Positions 5,159-6,538 of a stretch of DNA of 6,538 bases are shown here, one piece after another. The stretch covers positions 1 through 6,538 of the forward strand of contig JAOUPD010000064.1 in NCBI GenBank assembly GCA_029880065.1, read 5' to 3'. The notes under the pieces were generated by a model, which was not told where the DNA came from, did no database searches, and saw only the letters and a list, made by a program, of their open reading frames with translations. Made by a program: the position numbers and the translations under genes. Source of the DNA: Hadesarchaea archaeon. Its GTDB lineage: Archaea > Hadarchaeota > Hadarchaeia > Hadarchaeales > Hadarchaeaceae. Within the stretch, counting starts at the first letter, position 1; each line of letters starts with the position of its first letter.

Positions 5159-5338
5159 ATGGCAAACGACTATAGGTCTGGTGGCCGCAGAGGGTTTGGA
5201 CCACGCGAAATGCACAAGGCGACATGCTCCGATTGTGGCAAGGAGTGCGAGGTTCCTTTCAAGCCGACCGAGGGCAGACCTATTTATTGCAGGGAATGCT
5301 TCCAGAAGCACCGATCAGAGAGACCATCGCGCTATTAG
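5159..5338 (+). CDS. 59-aa CxxC-x17-CxxC zinc-binding protein
   Basis: The protein carries CSDC (C23, C26), exactly 17 residues, then CREC (C44, C47), with an extra Cys at 30. The core EMHKATCSDCGKECEVPFKP followed by RPIYCRECFQKHR matches the CxxC-x17-CxxC domain (I recall it as TIGR04272), a small zinc ribbon found in many archaeal and candidate-phylum proteins, often alone or at a C-terminus. The N-terminus is a short Gly/Arg-rich segment (SGGRRGFGPR), suggesting nucleic-acid binding; the exact role is unknown. AAGGAG (5144-5149) is 9 bases before the ATG, and a nearer AGGA (5154-5157) also precedes it. It is preceded by a TATA-like box and a structured leader. Confidence 0.85.
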   Translation: MANDYRSGGRRGFGPREMHKATCSDCGKECEVPFKPTEGRPIYCRECFQKHRSERPSRY

Positions 5339-5449
5339 ATGGACAGGTTCTGGGGGCTGTTCTTGTTGGTTAGCGGTAGCTCTACTGAAAAATAAGTGGG
5401 TTGGAGCGGAATGGCTGTGATTATCAAATGTCAGAATGGGGTGAAAAGA

Positions 5450-5683
5450 ATGTCGTCTGAAGATGAAATAATTACATTCATTGAAGCAAATGGTGGAAGG
5501 GTGACCGACTATTTGATGCGAGAGAAGCATTTTGGAGATGTCGGAATCGGAAATAAGACAATTTCAGTAATGCGGAGGATGGCAGACAAAGGAAAACTGA
5601 AGCTGAAAATAACTCATAACAATTATACTACAACAATTGAATGGCTCCTGCCAGAGTTTGAGAGAAGGCTGGGTCTGAAGTAG
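5450..5683 (+). CDS. Small winged-helix-like protein
   Basis: This 77-aa protein has helix-turn-helix character: EDEIITFIEANGG (4-16), RVTDYLMREKHFG (17-29), then NKTISVMRRMADKGKLKLKI (35-54), a recognition-helix-like 'TIS..MRRMADKGKL' leading into a beta wing (KLKITHNNYTTTIEWLL). It is probably a DNA-binding regulator, target unknown. The start at 5450 is chosen because GGGGTG (5438-5443) lies six bases upstream and the domain begins there. The frame is open back to GTG 5396, and ATG 5411 with GGAG (5403-5406) four bases before it would add 13 residues. It has its own terminator hairpin and is convergent with aIF5A. Confidence 0.65.
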   Translation: MSSEDEIITFIEANGGRVTDYLMREKHFGDVGIGNKTISVMRRMADKGKLKLKITHNNYTTTIEWLLPEFERRLGLK

Positions 5684-5688
5684 TTCGA

Positions 5689-5723
5689 CATTCGTTTTCG
5701 CGGTTATCCCGCAACGATGTTTT
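5689..5723 (+). terminator. Hairpin plus T-run after the winged-helix gene
   Basis: GCGG/CCGC (5700-5703 with 5709-5712, loop TTATC) stacks on CGTT/AACG (5693-5696 with 5713-5716) and CAT/ATG (5689-5691 with 5717-5719), with T5692 and TTC 5697-5699 bulged. TTTT (5720-5723) follows. It lies just past the TAG of the gene, in a 46-bp convergent gap. Confidence 0.55.
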
Positions 5724-5729
5724 CACCTT

Positions 5730-6122
5730 TCAACCCCTTACCCGCTCAATTTTCCTTCGACCCAAAGCCTGAATGTATTCGACCGCTACGCCCTCGCGAA
5801 CCTCACCGCGGAGTGCCATGGAGACAGGAAGCTCGAATATCTCACAAGTCGTCAAATCCATGAGCTGGGCGTTGTTCGCCACGACCGCGAGCACCTGGGC
5901 GCTGCCCCGCTCGATTATCGGCACCTCCACCTTGGCGCTGGCAGGGCGAATCATGCTTCGCTTCTGGGAGTCGAAAATGCCTATCGCGCCGACCTTCACC
6001 TCCGCGTGCTCATCCTTCTTGGGCGCTGGGGAGAAGAAGCCCACGATGCGGCAGGGCTCGCCGTCGATAATTACAAAGCGCCCCTCCTTTAATTTTCCGA
6101 CTTCGGTCATCTTCCTCATCAT
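5730..6122 (-). CDS. Translation factor aIF5A with an atypical hypusine loop
   Basis: The protein is about 130 aa, normal for archaeal IF5A. Domain I (SH3-like) shows GKLKEGRFVIIDGEPCRIVGF. The OB-fold domain shows KVEVPIIERGSAQVLAV, NAQLMDLTT and GVAVEYIQALGRRKIER; GAIGIFDSQKR links them. IF5A binds the ribosome E site and relieves stalling at difficult peptide bonds. Function normally needs hypusine or deoxyhypusine on a lysine in an S-K-x-G-K-H-G-type loop. Here that loop reads SPAPKKDEHAEVKV, keeping two candidate lysines but losing the flanking Gly, His and Gly. AAAGGAG (6134-6128) is five bases before ATG 6122; ATG 6119 is also possible, and TTG 6125 is too close. NOG1 ends 12 bp upstream, so the two form one operon. 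Confidence 0.92.
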   Translation of the reverse strand: MMRKMTEVGKLKEGRFVIIDGEPCRIVGFFSPAPKKDEHAEVKVGAIGIFDSQKRSMIRPASAKVEVPIIERGSAQVLAVVANNAQLMDLTTCEIFELPVSMALRGEVREGVAVEYIQALGRRKIERVRG

Positions 6123-6127
6123 CAAAA

Positions 6128-6134
6128 CTCCTTT
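6128..6134 (-). promoter_or_regulatory. Shine-Dalgarno of aIF5A in the NOG1-aIF5A junction
   Basis: AAAGGAG on the minus strand directly abuts the NOG1 stop codon. It sits five bases ahead of ATG 6122 and eight ahead of ATG 6119, ruling against the TTG at 6125. Confidence 0.75.
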
Positions 6135-6538
6135 CTAGATTTTAATCTTCTCGAGCTCTGGTACCCCTTGGCCCGTCGCTGCAGATATGAAAATGGCTTC
6201 TTTACATAATTCTTGAACCTCTTGCACCCGCTGCTCATCGAGCAAATCAGTCTTGTTTATCACCACTATGACGTTCGAAAATGTCTTTCGGATATCCTCA
6301 AGCAGGTGAAGCTGGCGTACGAAATCATAACCGCAGGTTCCAGATGGGTCCAGCATGAAAACCACGACATCCGCGAGGTGGCGAAGCGCGGCTATGGCTT
6401 GCCGCTCGACGGGGTTACGCTCCTCCAGCGGTCGATCGAGCAGCCCGGGCGTGTCGATGATCTGGTAGCGCTTGTACCCGCGCTCAAAATATCCCAGATT
6501 CAGCCCCTTTGTGGTGAATGGATAAGGGGCTATCTTTG
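6135..6538 (-). CDS. NOG1-type Obg-family GTPase (C-terminal part)
   Basis: The last 133 residues are visible; the 5' end lies beyond the right edge. Present are the switch I segment YPFTTKGLNLGYFE (5-18), G3 DTPG (28-31) within the NOG1 pattern DTPGLLDRPLEERNPVERQA, the segment ALRHLADVVVFMLDPSGTCGY (50-70), G4 NKTD (94-97) and G5 SAA (118-120). The Walker A/G1 motif and the N-terminal helical region are not visible. In archaea and eukaryotes NOG1 binds the large ribosomal subunit during its assembly. The protein stops soon after G5, as expected for the short archaeal form, which lacks the eukaryotic C-terminal extension. It is co-directional and closely spaced with aIF5A. Confidence 0.93.
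   Translation of the reverse strand, partial: KIAPYPFTTKGLNLGYFERGYKRYQIIDTPGLLDRPLEERNPVERQAIAALRHLADVVVFMLDPSGTCGYDFVRQLHLLEDIRKTFSNVIVVINKTDLLDEQRVQEVQELCKEAIFISAATGQGVPELEKIKI

Noticed and set aside
5339..5395. 18-codon ORF (MDRFWGLFLLVSG...) right after the 59-aa gene
   Set aside because: It is too short, has no clear ribosome site beyond the preceding coding sequence and no conservation evidence.
5130..5420. 96-codon plus-strand frame across the 59-aa zinc-protein gene
   Set aside because: The overlapping frame from 5159 has the exact CxxC-x17-CxxC spacing and good ribosome sites; the longer frame has no domain.
5773..6138. 121-codon plus-strand frame opposite aIF5A
   Set aside because: It is antisense to a confident aIF5A gene and has a low-complexity Ser/Thr/Pro-rich product without a recognisable domain.

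Overview
The window is archaeal chromosomal DNA. The evidence is the gene content: aIF5A, an archaeal-type NOG1 GTPase that stops just after its G5 motif, the archaeal mismatch endonuclease NucS/EndoMS, an archaeal COG4741-type Holliday-junction-resolvase-related protein, and several tiny zinc-ribbon proteins. TATA-like boxes also sit about 25-40 bp ahead of several starts. TTG and GTG starts and an uneven base composition fit an uncultured archaeon, but the phylum cannot be fixed from the sequence alone.

Left part (1-1693): the 3' end of a P-loop nucleotide/adenylylsulfate-kinase-like gene (+) converges on a 61-aa zinc-ribbon gene (-), which has a clear TATA box and a strong Shine-Dalgarno. 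A membrane-anchored PD-(D/E)XK nuclease-like gene (-) follows, divergent from an unrecognised 103-aa gene (+).

Middle (1777-4190): nucS (+, GC-rich, TTG start, C-terminal PIP-like tail) precedes a visibly more AT-rich corA (+). corA overlaps a minimal MscS-type channel gene by 10 bp. The corA-mscS pair looks like a translationally coupled ion-transport and osmotic-response unit.

Right-middle (4191-5338): a 334-bp non-coding stretch holds a TATA palindrome, short degenerate repeats, a 12-bp-stem hairpin and complementary segments that allow alternative folds. Next is a CFI-box-CTERM gene (-) broken by an apparent one-base frameshift and possibly by an upstream in-frame TAG. A shared TATA box separates it from a 59-aa CxxC-x17-CxxC zinc protein (+), whose leader can fold into a three-way junction.

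Right end (5339-6538): a small winged-helix-like protein (+) with a terminator hairpin converges on a translation operon (-), NOG1 then aIF5A. The aIF5A is odd because its hypusine loop has lost the usual G-K-H-G signature.

I see no CRISPR array, transposase, phage gene or recognisable defence system. The strongest leads are the divergent aIF5A loop, the broken CFI-box gene and two structured non-coding segments.
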